Source: Neopararhizobium haloflavum
Lineage (GTDB): Bacteria; Pseudomonadota; Alphaproteobacteria; Rhizobiales; Rhizobiaceae
DNA length: 64,000 nt
Direction: 5' to 3'
Assembly: GCF_002750855.1 (NCBI RefSeq)
Contig: NZ_NWUC01000001.1
Span: 186,001 to 250,000 of the forward strand
The notes beneath the pieces were generated by a model that was not told the origin of the DNA, searched no databases, and saw only the letters and a list, made by a program, of their open reading frames with translations. The translations under genes were made by a program, and so were the position numbers. Below are positions 26,117 to 34,625 of the stretch, piece after piece. Numbering within the stretch: position 1 is the stretch's first letter; each line of letters opens with the position of its first letter.

Positions 26117-27024
26117 AGCGTCACCTCCATCCCGTCGTGACCGATCTCCATCCCTTCGGCCTCCACACGCGCCCGCTCGGCGCTCTGGCGCCAGACGGGG
26201 TTGGTGTTGTTGATGTGGACGTAGATTGTGCGCTTGATCCCCAAACCCTTCAACCCGGCCAAACTGCCGTTCGGACCATCCATGGCAATATGGCCCATGC
26301 GGCGCCCGGTCTTGGTGCCGGTGCCCGACGCGATCATTTCGTCGTCCCGGAACACCGTTCCGTCGAAAAGGACGAGGTCGGCGCCGCGTAGGCGCGCGGC
26401 CAGCGATTCCGTCACCGCCCCGCAGCCGGGAATGTAGTAAATGCGGCGTCCGGCCGCCTTCATCTCGACGCCGACAGTCTGTTCTCCTTCCAGCGCGACG
26501 TCGGGATCATCGCTCTCCATGAACAGCGGTACTTTGCCAGGAACGGCGAACAAACGCGTCTCGACCCCCTTCAACATCTCGAAAGGGGCATCGAGAGCGA
26601 TCGAGCGGCGTTCGACGAAAGCCGCGTCGAGTGCTGCGAACATCGGGTTGGCTGCGATAATGTCATGCAGTCCGGCGGTGGCGTAGAGGGTGAAGGCCTG
26701 CTTTTCCCTCAGGACCAGAAGACCTGCGATATGATCGATATCGCCATTGGTGACGAGCACGGATTCCAATGGGCTGTCGCGCAGGCAGCGCGGATGCAGC
26801 TGCGCGGCGGCACCCAGTTGCTGGCGAATATCGGGAGAGGCATTCAGCAGCGCCCACGATCGCCCGTCGAGCGATACGGCGAGCGATGACTGCGTCTGCG
26901 GTTCGACACCCGAACCCACAGTGCGGGCGGCCACGCAGTTGGCGCATCCGCAATTCCACTGGGGCAGGCCGCCGCCGGCGGCTGCTCCAAGAATAAGGGC
27001 GCGGAAACGATGATCGTCGGTCAC
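26113..27024 (-). CDS. pqqB: PqqB metallo-beta-lactamase-fold protein
   Basis: A 303-residue protein of the metallo-beta-lactamase fold that hydroxylates the tyrosine part of the PQQ intermediate. The N-terminal GAAAGGGLPQWNCGCANC segment and the partial metal motif NGDIDHIAGLL are diagnostic. It starts 47 bases after pqqA, enough for separate translation initiation. Confidence 0.95.
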   Translation of the reverse strand: MTDDHRFRALILGAAAGGGLPQWNCGCANCVAARTVGSGVEPQTQSSLAVSLDGRSWALLNASPDIRQQLGAAAQLHPRCLRDSPLESVLVTNGDIDHIAGLLVLREKQAFTLYATAGLHDIIAANPMFAALDAAFVERRSIALDAPFEMLKGVETRLFAVPGKVPLFMESDDPDVALEGEQTVGVEMKAAGRRIYYIPGCGAVTESLAARLRGADLVLFDGTVFRDDEMIASGTGTKTGRRMGHIAMDGPNGSLAGLKGLGIKRTIYVHINNTNPVWRQSAERARVEAEGMEIGHDGMEVTL

Positions 27025-27071
27025 GCGCCCTCTACTTCGATGTCAGTGATCTGGTTGGCCTTCGCCTGCCG

Positions 27072-27167
27072 TTAAAACAGTACTGGCTCGTTGCCATCAG
27101 CCGGCGCATACCGGTTGATCTCCATGCCGCAGCTCACTTCGATGAATTTCGGTGTATGCCAAGCCAT
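27072..27167 (-). CDS. pqqA: Coenzyme PQQ precursor peptide PqqA
   Basis: A 31-residue peptide that is the substrate for PQQ. The conserved core EINRY gives Glu16 and Tyr20, which PqqE cross-links. The N-terminus MAWHTPKFIEVSCGM is typical. GGAGG lies six bases before the ATG at 27167, a strong site fitting the high precursor demand. The open frame extends upstream to 27272, but only the ATG at 27167 gives the known form. The 168 bases upstream (27168-27335) hold the operon promoter, which I could not pin down. Confidence 0.95.
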   Translation of the reverse strand: MAWHTPKFIEVSCGMEINRYAPADGNEPVLF

Positions 27168-27307
27168 GCTTTTCCTCCGATGTTCATAGCGACAATACAA
27201 ATCCATACCCGAGATGTGGGCATGTGATCTGCCAATCGCAAACATTGCACCATCAATATGGCGTCTTTGCAACGCGGGAAGGACTACGCGAGCTAGTACC
27301 TTCGTAC

Positions 27308-27329
27308 GGCGATCGGAGAAAAGATCGCC
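27308..27329. terminator. Hairpin after livF-like gene
   Basis: GGCGATC (27308-27314) and GATCGCC (27323-27329) form a perfect seven-base stem with an eight-base loop, directly after the stop of the transporter gene at 27336. No T-run follows on the minus strand, so it may be a 3' stabiliser rather than a full terminator. Confidence 0.4.
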
Positions 27330-27335
27330 GCCGGT

Positions 27336-28034
27336 TCAAACACCGAGCCATTGGCGCTGGACGTCGGTACGCGTGCGGATTTCCTGCGATGTTCCCTGCC
27401 AGGCCGTGCGGCCGCGGCCGATGATGTGAACATCGTCGGCAAGTGCCGTGGCAAATCCGAAATTCTGTTCGACCAGCACCATCGTCATGCCTTCGCGCTT
27501 CAGCTCGGCAAGCTTTTCGTGAATCTGGCGCACGATGATGGGGGCGAGACCCTCGGTTGGCTCGTCCAGGAGAAGCAGCTTGGGATTGGTCAGCAGGGCG
27601 CGAGCGATCGCCAGCATCTGCTGTTCGCCGCCGGACAGCTCATTGCCGCCGTTGGACAGGCGATTGGCAAGGTTGGGGAAAAAGGTGATGACGCGATCGA
27701 GCGTCCAAGCCGAATTCCTGGGCGCCAGCCTAGCGGCGAGTTCCAGGTTCTCGCGGACGGTGAGGGACGGGAAGATGTCGCGGGTTTCGGGAACATAGCC
27801 GATCCCCGAGCGGGCGATGTCGAATGTGCGCCGCCCGGCGATATCCTGTCCGTCGATGCGGATCTTACCCTGGCTGGCCGGCAGGAGGCCCATCACGGCC
27901 TTCATCGTCGTCGTCTTGCCCGCCCCGTTGCGGCCCAATATGGCAAGCACCCGTCCGGCGGCGGCCTTCAGTGTCAGCCCGAAGATGACCCTGGTTTCGC
28001 CATAGCCGGTGTGGAGGTCTTCGATGTCAAGCAT
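27336..28034 (-). CDS. Branched-chain/aromatic-type ABC transporter ATP-binding protein (LivF-like)
   Basis: A 232-residue ATPase with Walker A GRNGAGKTT, signature LSGGEQQ and Walker B LLLLDEP. LivF-like proteins typically carry the GYVPETRDIFPSLTVRENL segment seen here. The ATG at 28034 overlaps the LivG-like gene by eight bases. In box clusters such Liv-type importers often serve benzoate or other aromatic acids; that substrate is inferred from position. Confidence 0.92.
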   Translation of the reverse strand: MLDIEDLHTGYGETRVIFGLTLKAAAGRVLAILGRNGAGKTTTMKAVMGLLPASQGKIRIDGQDIAGRRTFDIARSGIGYVPETRDIFPSLTVRENLELAARLAPRNSAWTLDRVITFFPNLANRLSNGGNELSGGEQQMLAIARALLTNPKLLLLDEPTEGLAPIIVRQIHEKLAELKREGMTMVLVEQNFGFATALADDVHIIGRGRTAWQGTSQEIRTRTDVQRQWLGV

Positions 28035-28767
28035 CGACGCTGCCTCCCAGATAGATTTCGTTGACAAGACTGCTTTCGCGCGTATCGCCCGGCGTGCCTT
28101 CGAAAACGACCTCGCCATAATTGAGGACGGTCACCTGATCGGCGACGTCGAAGGCCAGGTCCATGTCGTGTTCTATGATCAGGACTGTCAGGTCGCGTGG
28201 CAAAGATTTCAGCAGATCGTGAAATGCGCGGATCATCTCGGGGCCGACGCCAGATGTCGGTTCGTCCATGAGAAGCACGCGCGGATTGGTGGCCAGTGCC
28301 AACCCCACTTCGAGCTGCCGGCGCGCGCCGTAGGAAACGGAATCGACCGGCTGGTCCAGCAGTTCACGCAGATTGACGCGGGCGGCCACTTCCTCGATGC
28401 GCTCGACGATGGCCGGATCCCTCAGCGTATCGCCCATCCGGCTGGCTGCGCCGGTCGCCGTGGCGATAGCGAGCGCCAGGTTGTCGCGGATGGTCAGGTC
28501 GTTGAAGAGATTGTTCTTCTGATAGCTGCGTGCCAGACCGCGCTTGGCGCGTGCCTCGACGCTATGTCCCGTGACGTCCTCGCCGCCAAGGCGGATGGTT
28601 CCCGATGTCGGAGAGAGCTCGCCGACGAGAATGTTGAAGAGCGTGGTCTTGCCGGCGCCGTTCGGGCCAAGAACGACGCGGCGCTCCCCCTTCTCAACCG
28701 CGATCGAGACGTCGTTGGTGACGCGGACCTGGCCAAAGGCCTTGTGAAGGTTGCGGGCTTCAAGCAT
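28027..28767 (-). CDS. ABC transporter ATP-binding protein (LivG-like)
   Basis: A 246-residue ATPase with Walker A GPNGAGKTT near the N-terminus and Walker B VLLMDEP. The signature motif reads SYGARRQLEVGLAL in place of LSGGQ, which is common in LivG-like proteins. It pairs with the LivF-like ATPase on the LivH/LivM permeases. It overlaps both neighbours by eight bases. Confidence 0.92.
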   Translation of the reverse strand: MLEARNLHKAFGQVRVTNDVSIAVEKGERRVVLGPNGAGKTTLFNILVGELSPTSGTIRLGGEDVTGHSVEARAKRGLARSYQKNNLFNDLTIRDNLALAIATATGAASRMGDTLRDPAIVERIEEVAARVNLRELLDQPVDSVSYGARRQLEVGLALATNPRVLLMDEPTSGVGPEMIRAFHDLLKSLPRDLTVLIIEHDMDLAFDVADQVTVLNYGEVVFEGTPGDTRESSLVNEIYLGGSVDA

Positions 28768-29767
28768 GGCTTTCCTCCTGTTCGGAGGCCGCTTCCAGGG
28801 ACGATTTGGCTGGAGCGACGGGTCGGCGACGGTGCATGATCATGTGCTCGATCTGCCCGTAGGCGCCCCGATTGCCGAGAACGACGACCAGGATCAGAAC
28901 GATACCCACAATCATGTGCCAGTAACGCGTGAGCTCGCTGACCTCATGCTGCAGGAAGACGAAGAGGACGGCGCCGACGGCAGGCCCGACCAGGGTGCCG
29001 AGGCCGCCGAGTATGACGATGACCAGCGCTTCGCCGGACATCATCCAGCCCATCATCTGCGGGGAGACGAACATGGTCTGCTGTGCGGCGATCGTTCCGG
29101 CCAGAGCGGCAAGGGCCCCCGATATGGCAAAGGCGACTGCCTTGTAGCGACGCACCGGCAGGCCGAGCGCGCGCATGCGCCCTTCGTTGGATCTGATGCC
29201 GACGAGCGTGCGTCCAAAGCCGGAGCGCAGGACCGCAGCGGCAACGACATAGGCGAGCCCCGCAAGCACGATCGAGAACCAGGCGAATTGCATGGAATTG
29301 CCCATGTCGAGGCCAAGCCACGAAAGATCGATGCGCTCGACACCGGACAGGCCGTCGTCGCCGCCGAGCGCGCGGTTCTCGAAGACATAGACGTACACCA
29401 TCTGCCCGAAGGCGAGCGTGGTCATGATGAAGAAGATGCCGCTTGTCTTCGACGTTACCGCGCCGACGAAGAGGCCGAATATCGCGCCGGCGACGATTGC
29501 GGCCGGCAGCGCGATGAGCGGCGAGATATCGTACATCGAGGTGAGAACGGCGAACACGTAGGCGCCGATGCCGAAGATCGCGCCATGGCAGAGCGAGATC
29601 ATGCCGCCATAACCGGCGACAAGATCGAGGCTGATGGCCAGAATGACGAGATAGGCCGCCTCGATGATCAGTTCGCGGCCGTAGAAACCCGCAAAGCCGG
29701 TGTAGAGTGCCATGCCCGCCAGCAGCAGGACGATCGTGATCGTTTTGGTTCGGGTTTGCTGAAACAT
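28760..29767 (-). CDS. ABC transporter permease (LivM-like)
   Basis: A 335-residue inner-membrane permease with eight to ten hydrophobic segments and the LivM hallmark DLVAGYGGMISLCHGAIFGIGAY. The ATG at 29767 follows the LivH-like stop by five bases; the longer open frame upstream is an artefact inside that gene. It is the larger pore subunit of the Liv-type importer. Confidence 0.92.
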   Translation of the reverse strand: MFQQTRTKTITIVLLLAGMALYTGFAGFYGRELIIEAAYLVILAISLDLVAGYGGMISLCHGAIFGIGAYVFAVLTSMYDISPLIALPAAIVAGAIFGLFVGAVTSKTSGIFFIMTTLAFGQMVYVYVFENRALGGDDGLSGVERIDLSWLGLDMGNSMQFAWFSIVLAGLAYVVAAAVLRSGFGRTLVGIRSNEGRMRALGLPVRRYKAVAFAISGALAALAGTIAAQQTMFVSPQMMGWMMSGEALVIVILGGLGTLVGPAVGAVLFVFLQHEVSELTRYWHMIVGIVLILVVVLGNRGAYGQIEHMIMHRRRPVAPAKSSLEAASEQEESHA

Positions 29768-29772
29768 GGGCG

Positions 29773-30633
29773 TTACGCCTTCGCCGGAAAGAGGCCGGCC
29801 GGCCGGAAGATGAGCACCGCGGCCAGAAGGGCATAGATGGAGACGGAAGCGAGCTGGGGCGCGAGCACTGCGCCGAACGTCTGGATGAAGCCCACCATCA
29901 GCGATCCGGCGATTGCGCCCTTGAGCGATCCCAATCCACCGATGACTACGACGATCAGTGTGGGTATGAGGATTTGGGTGCCCATGTCGGGTGTCACGGA
30001 CAGGACGGGCGCGGCAACGGCTCCCGCCAATCCGGCCAGCGCGCAGCCGATGCAGAAAACGATGAAGAAGAGACGTTCGACATTGATTCCGAGACAAGCG
30101 GCCATCTGGTCATTGTCGACGCCGGCGCGGATCATCGCGCCGATCTGGGTCCGCGACAACAGCACCCAGAGACCAAGCATGACGGCAAGGCCGAGGCCGA
30201 TGATGAAGAGGCGGTAAGTCGGGTAGGCGACGCCGAGCAGTTCGGAGCGGCCGGTGAAGAGCGTCGGCTCGGCGATCGAGAGGGCAAGGTCTCCCCAAGT
30301 GATCCGCATCAGGTCGAGAAAAACGAATATGAGACCAAAGGTGACCAGCACCTGGCTCATCGGGCCCGCCTTGCGCATACGGCGGATGAGCCCGGTGTAG
30401 AGGACGACCCCGGCCATCGCGACGGCGAGGGGAGCAAAGACGAAGCCGCCCCAATAGGTGCCGGTCGCCGCCACGGCGCTGACAGCCGCATAGGCGCCCA
30501 GCGTATAGAGCGCGCCATGCGCGAGGTTGACGAAGTGCATCAGGCCGAAGATCACGGTCAGACCGATCGACAGCAGAAACAGCAGCATAGAAAGCTGGAG
30601 GCCGTTGAGGGCCTGGACGATCCAGAACGTCAT
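29773..30633 (-). CDS. ABC transporter permease (LivH-like)
   Basis: A 286-residue inner-membrane permease. Its first part, LSMLLFLLSIGLTVIFGLMH followed by NLAHGALYTLGAY, is the LivH signature. It is separated from the binding-protein gene by 74 bases containing a strong hairpin, so it may be translated at a lower level than the binding protein. Confidence 0.92.
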   Translation of the reverse strand: MTFWIVQALNGLQLSMLLFLLSIGLTVIFGLMHFVNLAHGALYTLGAYAAVSAVAATGTYWGGFVFAPLAVAMAGVVLYTGLIRRMRKAGPMSQVLVTFGLIFVFLDLMRITWGDLALSIAEPTLFTGRSELLGVAYPTYRLFIIGLGLAVMLGLWVLLSRTQIGAMIRAGVDNDQMAACLGINVERLFFIVFCIGCALAGLAGAVAAPVLSVTPDMGTQILIPTLIVVVIGGLGSLKGAIAGSLMVGFIQTFGAVLAPQLASVSIYALLAAVLIFRPAGLFPAKA

Positions 30634-30660
30634 CGATCTTTCCGCAAGTAATTGGTGCAG

Positions 30661-30685
30661 GCCGCGGAGGGAAAACCCCCGCGGC
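30661..30685. terminator. GC-rich intercistronic hairpin between binding protein and permease genes
   Basis: GCCGCGG pairs with CCGCGGC around an AGGG-A4-CCC inner part (30661-30685), giving a strong stem without a following T-run. The position after a binding-protein gene suggests mRNA stabilisation or partial termination that raises binding-protein output. Confidence 0.55.
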
Positions 30686-30707
30686 AGCTATCGTGTGGGA
30701 ACGCGGA

Positions 30708-31874
30708 CTATTCCAGTTCGCAGCCGTTCGGCTCGTCGCGGACAGCCTCGACGGTATCGATCAGTTCCTGGGTCAGGCCGTTCTCACCTTCGACGATGTC
30801 GTAGATGTAGACGTTCTGCACGATGTTGTTCGTGGCCGGGTCGATCTCAAGCGGACCACGCGGTCCGGTGTAGCTGACCTCGCGCAGCGCTTCCTTGATG
30901 GACTCGCGGTCGGTGGCGCCGGCCTTCACGGCTTCCACGAGCGAGCGGCCCGCGTCGTAGCCCTGAACGGCGTATTCCGAAGGCAAGCGGTCCGCAGCAG
31001 CCTGGAAGGCTTCGACGAACGCCTTGTTCTCCGGCGTGTCGAGCGTTGGAACGTAGTGCAGCGACGTCACGACGCCAACGGCGGCCGGTCCCTCGGCTTC
31101 CAGGTAGAGCTGCGAGGTCAGGAAGCCCGAACCGTAAAGCGGGGTTTCTTCCTTGATGCCGAACGAATCGTATTGCTTGACGAAGTTGATCGCTTCCGAG
31201 CCGGCGTAGAATACGAAGATCGCATCGGGATCAGCCGCCTGTGCCGTCGTCAGGTAGGGGCCAAAATCCTGTGTCTGGCCGAAGGGGGTGTAGTCCTGGC
31301 CGACGACTTCGCCGCCTGCTTCCTCGAACGCTTCCACAAAGGCGCCGATATGCTGCTGACCGGCCGCGTAGTCCGGTGCAAGCGTATAGACCGTGCGCAT
31401 GCCCTGATCATAGAGCCACTGACCCATCGGCCGGTTGACCTGGGCATTGGAGAAGGAAACCCGGGTGATATAGGGGCTGCAATCCTCACCGGTTGCTTCA
31501 TCGTTGCCGGCGTTGGAGACGATCAGCGGTGTCTGCGACTGGTCGACGAAGTCGCGCACGGCGCCGAGAACGCCGGACGAAACAAGACCGGTCAGAACGT
31601 CGACTTCGTCTTCCAGGATCAGCTTGCGGGTCGCCGCGACGCCGACCTGCGGCGAGGCCTCGGTGTCTTCGCGGATGATATTGAAGCGGTCGGTCATGCC
31701 GGCTTCTTCCAGCGCCAGCATGAAGCCCTGGTCGATCTCTTCGCCAAGCGAGGCGTAAACGCCGACGTAAGGCAGGATCATGCCGACGTCGATCTTTTCC
31801 TCATCCTGCGCGAATGCGGCGGAGGCCGACAGTGTCATCGCACCTGCGAGTGCGGTCGTCATGGCCAGTTTCAT
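30708..31874 (-). CDS. Liv-type ABC transporter substrate-binding protein, probable aromatic acid binding
   Basis: A 388-residue periplasmic binding protein of the LivK/Peripla_BP_6 type. The signal peptide MKLAMTTALAGAMTLSASAAFA is followed by QDEEKIDVGMILPYVGVYAS. Two ATGs are in frame; GGAGG is two bases from the one at 31880 but eight from the one at 31874, so 31874 is preferred. The gene faces the benzoate-CoA ligase gene across a control region with BoxR-like sites, so benzoate or a related acid is the likely ligand. Confidence 0.9.
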   Translation of the reverse strand: MKLAMTTALAGAMTLSASAAFAQDEEKIDVGMILPYVGVYASLGEEIDQGFMLALEEAGMTDRFNIIREDTEASPQVGVAATRKLILEDEVDVLTGLVSSGVLGAVRDFVDQSQTPLIVSNAGNDEATGEDCSPYITRVSFSNAQVNRPMGQWLYDQGMRTVYTLAPDYAAGQQHIGAFVEAFEEAGGEVVGQDYTPFGQTQDFGPYLTTAQAADPDAIFVFYAGSEAINFVKQYDSFGIKEETPLYGSGFLTSQLYLEAEGPAAVGVVTSLHYVPTLDTPENKAFVEAFQAAADRLPSEYAVQGYDAGRSLVEAVKAGATDRESIKEALREVSYTGPRGPLEIDPATNNIVQNVYIYDIVEGENGLTQELIDTVEAVRDEPNGCELE

Positions 31875-32250
31875 ATGCATCTCCTCCCTGATTTTGATTT
31901 GCGAACCCTGCCAAAGGGTCGCCCGGATTGGCACGGCTGCCCAGTTTTCCCGTCACTTGCGAGAAAGCAAGGCGTTTCCTCTCACGCCAACACTCTATCC
32001 AAGCCCCTTTTCGCAATCAAGCATTATAATGCATATCAATGCGTCAGCTGTTTGAATTGAATTAAAATATTGATTTTGTTATTTTATTGTTCCCTGTTGA
32101 TGATTGTGTTTCTCGAATTCGTCGAAAGAATTTAGGCATTATGTTGCAACATTGGCCGGCCGGGGGCATAGTGCGCCCCGGCTCGCGGCGGTCGTTGCAG
32201 CAGGAGAACGTCCACCGCCACCACGACACCGTTCAAGGGAGGAACATGCG
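31875..32250. promoter_or_regulatory. Divergent control region between aromatic importer and benzoate-CoA ligase
   Basis: This 376-base gap holds no gene I can support. The part at about 32044-32110 is clearly AT-rich (runs such as TTGAATTGAATTAAAATATT). Both divergent transcripts must start here. I could not assign confident -35/-10 pairs on either strand. Overlapping BoxR-like sites are at 32020-32043. Confidence 0.7.
32020..32043. promoter_or_regulatory. BoxR-like operator pair (AGCA-N6-TGCA overlapping TGCA-N6-TGCG)
   Basis: AGCATTATAATGCA (32020-32033) contains the palindrome GCATTATAATGC with TATAAT at its core, and overlaps TGCATATCAATGCG (32030-32043). TGCA-containing repeats are the known recognition element of the BzdR/BoxR family. 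It sits between the importer and ligase genes and could control both. Confidence 0.6.
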
Positions 32251-33807
32251 TTGCTGAGGGAAAGCGCGAACGCCGCCGGCTTTTTCGTCGACAGGCATGC
32301 CGCGGGTGCGGCAGCCGACAAGCCCGCCTTCATCGAGGGCGGCGAGGCTGGTCGGTCGATAAGCTATCGTGAACTTGGCAAGGCCACGGGCCGCATGGCC
32401 GATCTCTACCGTCGGCACGGCATCGGCCGTGAAGACCGGGCTGCGATGATTGTCCTCGATACGATCGATTTCCCGATCATCTTCTGGGGCAGCCTCAAGG
32501 CGGGGGTGGTGCCCGCGCCGCTCAACACGCTGCTGTCCACCGAACTTTATGCCTTCATCCTGCGCGACAGCCGCGCGAAGGTATTGTTCGTCTCCAAGGC
32601 GCTGCTGCCCACGGTGGAGCCGGTGCTGAAGGACATGCCGTTCCTCAAGGCAGTGTTCATCGTTGGCGGCGACGGGTCGGAAGGTTATCTCGATTTTCAA
32701 GCGGAACTCGATCGCAGCCAGACGAGCGATGAAACGCTCGACGTGTCGGGCGACGAGACTGCGTTCTGGCTCTACTCGTCAGGTTCGACCGGTCAGCCCA
32801 AGGGCGTGCGGCATGTGCATTCCAGCCTGAAGGCGACCTACAACACCTATGCCGCGCAGGTTCTCGGCATACGGGAGGACGATACCGTCTTTTCCGCCGC
32901 CAAGCTCTTCTTCGCCTATGGGCTTGGCAACGGCATGACGTTTCCGATGGGCGCCGGCGCCACAGCCGTGCTTTTCGCCGGACGGCCGGTGCCGGGCGAT
33001 CTGCTCGCGGTGGCCGAAAGGACACGGCCGACGATCTTTTATGGCGTGCCCACCCTCTATGCGGCGATGGTGCAAACGATGAACGGGGCGAAGCCGTCGG
33101 GCTTCGAAAAGCTGCGGCAATGCGTTTCGGCGGGCGAGGCGCTGCCGGAGGAGGTTGGCAAGCGCTGGCACCAGACCACGGGCGTGGACATTCTCGACGG
33201 GGTCGGTTCGACGGAGATGCTGCATATCTTCCTGTCCAACGCGCCCGGCGCCGTCGCCTATGGCACTTCAGGCTTTGCCGTGCCCGGATACGAACTGCGC
33301 CTGGTCGATGAGGCCGGCGCCGAAGTCGGTGTCGGAGAGGTCGGCGAGCTTCTCGTCAAGGGGCCTTCGGCGGCGGACGGCTACTGGAACCAGCGCGACA
33401 AGTCGCGTGCCACGTTCGAGGGCTACTGGACGCGGACCGGCGACAAATACGAGCGCCGCGCGGACGGCCGGCTGGTTTACTGCGGGCGCACGGACGACAT
33501 GTTCAAGGTGTCCGGCATCTGGGTCTCGCCCTTCGAGATCGAACAGGCGCTGATCACCCATCCAGACGTTCTGGAGGCAGCCGTCATTGCGCAGAAGGAC
33601 GAGACGGGTCTCGAAAAGCCCAAGGCATTCGTTGTTGTGAAAACCCAACCGGTACCTGCCGGGTTCAATGACGTTCTCAAGGAGCACGTCAAGGACAAGG
33701 TCGGGAAGTGGAAATATCCGCGCTGGATCGAAATCGTCGACGAGTTGCCGAAGACGGCCACCGGCAAGATTCAGCGCTTCAAACTGCGCCAGCAGGAGGT
33801 GGCTTGA
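32251..33807 (+). CDS. Benzoate-CoA ligase (TTG start)
   Basis: A 518-residue AMP-forming acyl-CoA ligase that activates benzoate to benzoyl-CoA with ATP. The AMP-binding motif LYSSGSTGQPKG and the C-terminal lysine region PKTATGKIQRFKL are present; overall it follows the benzoate-CoA ligase pattern. No ATG precedes the conserved N-terminus in frame. The TTG at 32251 lies eight bases after GGGAGG and is the likely start. An out-of-frame ATG at 32246 opens a three-codon reading frame across this TTG. It is the first gene of the plus-strand benzoate series. Confidence 0.9.
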   Translation: MLRESANAAGFFVDRHAAGAAADKPAFIEGGEAGRSISYRELGKATGRMADLYRRHGIGREDRAAMIVLDTIDFPIIFWGSLKAGVVPAPLNTLLSTELYAFILRDSRAKVLFVSKALLPTVEPVLKDMPFLKAVFIVGGDGSEGYLDFQAELDRSQTSDETLDVSGDETAFWLYSSGSTGQPKGVRHVHSSLKATYNTYAAQVLGIREDDTVFSAAKLFFAYGLGNGMTFPMGAGATAVLFAGRPVPGDLLAVAERTRPTIFYGVPTLYAAMVQTMNGAKPSGFEKLRQCVSAGEALPEEVGKRWHQTTGVDILDGVGSTEMLHIFLSNAPGAVAYGTSGFAVPGYELRLVDEAGAEVGVGEVGELLVKGPSAADGYWNQRDKSRATFEGYWTRTGDKYERRADGRLVYCGRTDDMFKVSGIWVSPFEIEQALITHPDVLEAAVIAQKDETGLEKPKAFVVVKTQPVPAGFNDVLKEHVKDKVGKWKYPRWIEIVDELPKTATGKIQRFKLRQQEVA

Positions 33808-33809
33808 TC

Positions 33810-34625
33810 ATGGCATGGCAAACGGACAGCGCAATTACAGTCACCGCCGGCGGCAAGCAGCTCGAAGCGCGTTGCTATGGTCCGCCACCCGGTGAAAGAC
33901 CGACGGTCGTAATGCTCCACGAGGGCTTGGGGTCGGTCGGGCTCTGGCGTGATTTTCCAAGGAAGCTGGCGGACGAGACCGGTTGGGGCGTCTTTTGCTT
34001 CTCTCGGGCGGGATACGGCAACTCCGAGCCGGTCGATCTGCCTCGCCCGCTCGACTACATGACGCGCGAAGCCGTCGACGTCCTGCCCGATGTGCTCCAT
34101 GCCATCGGGTTCAAGGAGGGCATTCTTCTCGGCCATAGCGACGGCGCGACGATCGCGGCGATCTATGGTGGCAGCGTGCAGGACCATCGCGTGCGCGGGC
34201 TTGTGCTTATCGCGCCGCATTTCTTCACCGAGCCGGAGGGGCTGGCCTCGATCGCCGAGGCCAGGAACGCCTATGGGGCGGGCCTTCGCGAAAAGCTCGC
34301 GCGCCATCACGCCGACGTCGACGTTGCCTTCAAGGGCTGGAACGATGCCTGGCTGGATCCCGGCTTCAAGGAGTGGAACGTCGAGGAGGTCATCGACTAT
34401 CTGCGCATACCGGTCCTGGCGATGCAGGGGAGGAACGACCAATACGGGACGCTGAAGCAGATCGAGGCGATAGAGAGCCGCATCTATTCACCGGCCGATG
34501 TCGAGATCATCGAGGATAGCCGGCATGCGCCGTTCCTCGACCAGCCTGAAAAGACCCTCGCCGCTGTCGCGGAATTCGTGGCCCGGCTCGACAGAATCGA
34601 ACACACACAAGTGGAAATGGCATGA
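33810..34625 (+). CDS. Alpha/beta hydrolase of the box cluster
   Basis: A 271-residue alpha/beta hydrolase. The nucleophile elbow is GHSDGA (Ser in ILLGHSDGATIAA), the oxyanion segment is LHEGLGSVGLW, and the late histidine is in DSRHAPFLDQP. Proteins of this kind are often encoded with benzoate-CoA ligase and box genes. It might hydrolyse a ring-opened lactone or CoA ester, but its exact role is not established. It starts two bases after the ligase stop and overlaps the next gene by ATGA. Confidence 0.85.
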   Translation: MAWQTDSAITVTAGGKQLEARCYGPPPGERPTVVMLHEGLGSVGLWRDFPRKLADETGWGVFCFSRAGYGNSEPVDLPRPLDYMTREAVDVLPDVLHAIGFKEGILLGHSDGATIAAIYGGSVQDHRVRGLVLIAPHFFTEPEGLASIAEARNAYGAGLREKLARHHADVDVAFKGWNDAWLDPGFKEWNVEEVIDYLRIPVLAMQGRNDQYGTLKQIEAIESRIYSPADVEIIEDSRHAPFLDQPEKTLAAVAEFVARLDRIEHTQVEMA

